From Micromonospora siamensis (GTDB lineage: Bacteria > Actinomycetota > Actinomycetes > Mycobacteriales > Micromonosporaceae), in contig NZ_LT607751.1 in assembly GCF_900090305.1 (NCBI RefSeq), positions 1,612,001 to 1,676,000 of the forward strand: a DNA stretch of 64,000 nucleotides, written 5' to 3'. The number at the start of each line of letters is the position of its first letter. Positions within the stretch are counted from its first letter, which is position 1. This document shows positions 60,935 to 64,000 of the stretch, in pieces. The notes under the pieces were generated by a model. That model saw only the letters and a program-made list of their open reading frames with translations, was not told the DNA's origin and searched no databases. The position numbers and the translations under genes were made by a program.

Positions 60935-62040
60935 CCTCCGGCAGTGCCGGAGATCCGCCCGATCGGCTCCCGCCGGGCGGCACCCCGGCGCGCGTGCACC
61001 TGCTCACCGCCGCGGTCGCGCTGACCGCCCTGGCCGCCTCGGCGGTCGGGTGGACCATCCCGGTCGCCCTGCCCACGGACGATCCGCTGCCCGCGTACGC
61101 CCGCTTCGGGATCGCGGTCGCGGCCTTCGCCCTCGCCCAGCTGGCCCGGCTGCGGTTCCGCACCGCGGCCGGAATGGTCAGCATCACCTGGGGCGAGGCG
61201 GCGCTGATCGTCTGCCTCTACCTCGTCCCCGCCGGCTGGCTGCCGACGGCGGCGCTGCTCGGCACGGGCGCGGCCTGGACGGCGATGTCCCTGCTGGCCG
61301 ACCGGCGACCGGCGGCGGAGATCCTGCGGATCACCGCCTCCCTGACCGCCGCCACCTCGCTCGCCGTGGCCGTCGCCACCGCGCTGGGCCGACCGCTGCT
61401 CGCCGCGCCCACCCCGGAGCTGGCCCTCGCCCTGACCGCCGGCTCGGTCACCTACCTGCTCGTCACCGCCTGGCTGGGCGGTGCCCAGATCGCGCTGCGG
61501 CACGGCACGCCGATCGGGCCGCCGCTGCTCGCGGCGGTCCGCGGCAAGCTGCTGATGTTCGTCGGCAACGTGGCGGTGGGGCTGGTCGTGGTGGCCCTGC
61601 TGGAACTCGACCCCCGCTGGTTGCTGCTGCTCCCGCCGCCGTTGTGGCTGCTCCAGCAGACCTACCGGCACCGGCTGCGGGCCGAGGAGGAACGCCGCAC
61701 CTGGCGGACGTTCGCCGAGGCCACCGCCGCCCTCAACCAGCTCGACGAGCGGGGGGGTCGCCGGCGCCGCGGTCACCGGCGCGCTGGGCCTGTTCGGCGC
61801 CGAGACGGTGGACGTGGACGTGGTCCGCCCCGACGGCAGCTGGTGGCGCTACCGGATGGACGCCAGTGGACGGCTGCGGGACCGGGAGACCGGCCCGCCG
61901 GCCGGCGTCGAGCCGGGGCCGCACGAGCTGGCCCGGTCGCTCACCGTCGGCGACACCACGGTCGGCGAGCTGCGGGTGCGCTTCCCCCGGTCCGCGCCAC
62001 CCTGCGACCGGGAACGGGACGCGTTGGCCGCCTTCGGTGA
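60931..62040 (+). pseudogene. N-terminal membrane part of a split GGDEF-EAL protein
   Basis: GTG follows GGAGGGG. The first about 275 codons encode a sensor region with seven or eight transmembrane helices (MASE-like), then a helix RLRAEEERRTWRTFAEATAALNQLDERG that normally leads into a GAF-like and GGDEF region. After the seven-G run at 61751-61757 this frame becomes Arg-rich nonsense and ends at 62040, while the continuation is found in another frame (61808-63463). Removing one G restores a single protein of about 840 residues. Confidence 0.75.
61751..61757 (+). other. Seven-G homopolymer at the frameshift point
   Basis: Six Gs here would read Asp-Glu-Arg-Gly-Val-Ala-Gly-Ala and join both halves; seven Gs shift the frame. 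It may be an assembly or sequencing error, a true mutation, or a phase-variable tract. Confidence 0.7.
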
Positions 62041-63463
62041 CGCCCTCGCCGCCGCCCTGCACGACGCCGCCACCCACGCCGAGCTGCGGCTGGTCACCGC
62101 GCGATCGTCGTACGACGCGGTGCACGATCCGCTGACCGGGCTGGTCAACCGGGCCGCCATGCTGGGCCGGGGCGACCAGGCGCTGCGCCAGCTCGCCCAC
62201 GACCAGCCCGTCGCCCTGCTGTTGCTGGACATCAACCAGTTCAAGGAGGTCAACGACACGCTGGGGCACTCGGCCGGTGACCAGCTGCTCCGGCTGACCG
62301 CCAACCGGCTGGGCACCCTCGCCCGCCCGTCGGACCTGCTCGGCCGGCTCGGCGGCGACGAGTTCGCCCTGCTCATGACGTCGGTTCCGGTGATCGGCGA
62401 CCGGGCCGCCCCGATGGCGTACGCGCTGCGCACCGCCCGGGAGATCGCCGAGCGACTGGCCGCCCCGACCGAGGTGGCCGGGGTGCGGATGTCCGTCGAG
62501 GTCTCCGTCGGGGTGGTGGTCGCCGACGCGGGCACCGCCGACCTGACCGAGCTGCTGCGCCGGGCCGACATCGCGATGTACCAGGCCAAGGAGGGCGGCG
62601 GCAGCGTCGCCGTGTACGACAGCGCCCGGGACGACGCGAGCACCGACCAGCTCGCCCTGCTGGCCGAACTGCGTGAGGCGTTGGCCGCCGACGACCAGCT
62701 GGTGCTGGCCCTGCAACCCGCCGTCGACCTGGCCACCGGGGCGCCGACCGGGGTGGAGGCGCTGATCCGGTGGCGGCATCCCCGACGCGGCTGGCTCGGC
62801 CCGTCCGAGTTCATCCACCCGGTGGAGAACAGCGAACAGCTCGGCACCTTCACCCGGTACGTGCTGGACAAGGCGCTCGCCGTCGCCGCGGACTGGGCCC
62901 GGCAGGGGCTGGACGTGCCGATCTCGGTGAACCTGTCGGCGCGCAGCCTGCTCGACCCGGCGCTGCCCGACGAGATCGGCGACGCGCTGCGCCGGCACCA
63001 GGTCCCGCCGCACCGGTTGGTCCTGGAGATCACCGAGACCGTGGTGATGAGCGAGCTGGAGGTCATCGACGAGGTGCTCGCCACGCTCCGGTCGATGGGC
63101 GTGCAACTGGCCGTGGACGACTTCGGCACCGGCTTCTCCTCACTGACCTTCCTGACCCGGATCGCCGTCGACGAGCTGAAGGTGGACCGGTCCTTCGTGA
63201 TCCGGATGGCGGAGTCGCCGGAAGCGGCGGCGATCGTGCGTACCACCGTGGGGCTCGCCCACGAGCTGGGGCTGCGGGTGGTGGCCGAGGGCGTGGAGAC
63301 CGCCGAGCAGCGGCTCACCCTGGCCGAGCTGGGCTGCACCGCCGCCCAGGGCTACCACTTCTTCAAGCCGATGCCGGCGGACAAGATCGGCGCGGTGCTC
63401 GGCACGCTGCGCGATTCGGCCGAGTCGAACGTCTTCCCGCTGCGCGCCGACGGCGCCTCCTGA
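61808..63463 (+). CDS. GGDEF-EAL c-di-GMP protein, C-terminal part
   Basis: This 551-residue frame holds the catalytic part of a c-di-GMP enzyme. The GGDEF motif is intact (182-186) with an RxxD inhibitory site five residues before it (173-176), and the EAL domain keeps EAL at 317-319 (TGVEALIRW) and the [10 protein letters not shown] motif. Both cyclase and phosphodiesterase activities are therefore possible. The GTG at 61808 has no good ribosome-binding site, so independent translation is doubtful; the frame continues the protein begun at 60931. Confidence 0.85.
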   Translation: MDVDVVRPDGSWWRYRMDASGRLRDRETGPPAGVEPGPHELARSLTVGDTTVGELRVRFPRSAPPCDRERDALAAFGDALAAALHDAATHAELRLVTARSSYDAVHDPLTGLVNRAAMLGRGDQALRQLAHDQPVALLLLDINQFKEVNDTLGHSAGDQLLRLTANRLGTLARPSDLLGRLGGDEFALLMTSVPVIGDRAAPMAYALRTAREIAERLAAPTEVAGVRMSVEVSVGVVVADAGTADLTELLRRADIAMYQAKEGGGSVAVYDSARDDASTDQLALLAELREALAADDQLVLALQPAVDLATGAPTGVEALIRWRHPRRGWLGPSEFIHPVENSEQLGTFTRYVLDKALAVAADWARQGLDVPISVNLSARSLLDPALPDEIGDALRRHQVPPHRLVLEITETVVMSELEVIDEVLATLRSMGVQLAVDDFGTGFSSLTFLTRIAVDELKVDRSFVIRMAESPEAAAIVRTTVGLAHELGLRVVAEGVETAEQRLTLAELGCTAAQGYHFFKPMPADKIGAVLGTLRDSAESNVFPLRADGAS

Positions 63464-63503
63464 CCGACGCGACGTCCGACCGGCGACGACCGGGACGGCT
63501 GGA

Positions 63504-63509
63504 TATGGT
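63504..63509 (+). promoter_or_regulatory. -10 box of a leaderless promoter for the DUF255 gene
   Basis: TATGGT lies six nucleotides before the GTG at 63516, with no Shine-Dalgarno sequence. Confidence 0.5.
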
Positions 63510-63515
63510 CGTCGG

Positions 63516-64000
<485 letters not shown>

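Noticed and set aside
61808..61830. GTG at 61808 as a true independent start of a stand-alone GGDEF-EAL protein
   Set aside because: There is no ribosome-binding site or TANNNT box, and the linker sequence upstream continues the same protein when one G is removed from the seven-G run. The C-terminal frame is kept as a feature but not as an independent gene.

Overview
The window is chromosomal DNA from a high-GC actinomycete, most likely of the family Micromonosporaceae (Micromonospora-like). The signs are very GC-rich codon usage, frequent GTG and TTG starts, many start codons lying 6-8 nt behind a TANNNT -10 box (leaderless style), a mycothiol-conjugate amidase (mca) beside a DUF4307 gene, an XRE/DUF397 regulator pair, and a bldA-type tRNA-Leu(UAA). 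No rRNA, CRISPR array, integrase or transposase was seen. Most of the window is core genome; the accessory part is about 38-54 kb.

Layout. 0-16 kb is a housekeeping block: a partial AraC-like regulator, mfd, a SurA-like lipoprotein, mazG, a DUF885 peptidase, nudC, a lipoprotein, eno, an FtsB/DivIC-like septation protein, DUF501, an N-acetylglutamate-synthase-like GNAT, an ABC permease/ATPase pair, a palindromic repeat element and ppx. 16-26 kb holds a small LppU-like membrane protein, a LysE exporter, a PadR regulator overlapping its HAAS-domain partner, a dienelactone hydrolase, a family 5 uracil-DNA glycosylase, a tightly overlapping DUF4129 / membrane / MoxR / DUF58 / membrane cluster, and ndh. 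26-38 kb holds a large polytopic membrane protein, tRNA-Leu(UAA), two Bax-inhibitor-1-like paralogues, a thiolase, two tandem SGNH hydrolases (one without its catalytic serine), YkvA, cystathionine beta-synthase and RNase Z. RNase Z is preceded by a structured leader with a 12-codon open frame.

38-43 kb is a three-gene operon for the compatible solute N-acetylglutaminylglutamine amide (NAGGN): amidotransferase, ATP-grasp/GNAT synthetase and M42 peptidase. It is divergent from a 2202-residue secreted RHS/YD-repeat protein (43.5-50.1 kb). That protein has an internal ricin-B lectin module and a short, basic, histidine-rich C-terminal tip. Its stop codon overlaps the start of a small gene that is probably its immunity gene. 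Tip and immunity gene are visibly less GC-rich than their surroundings, and the immunity gene carries the only in-frame TTA codon I found, so its translation may depend on the bldA tRNA in the same window. A CRP-like palindrome lies in the divergent intergenic region.

50-64 kb holds msrA, the XRE/DUF397 pair, a HIT protein, a two-gene AbiEii-type nucleotidyltransferase module, a cystathionine gamma-synthase (with cbs, a transsulfuration pair), an amidase, threonine ammonia-lyase, greA, DUF4307, mca, a c-di-GMP GGDEF-EAL protein split by a frameshift at a seven-G run, and the start of a DUF255 thioredoxin-domain protein.

The most interesting features are the RHS toxin/immunity module with its flanking direct repeat and TTA codon, the RNase Z leader, the 7-G frameshift, the SGNH pseudo-enzyme and the palindromic element at 14.5 kb.
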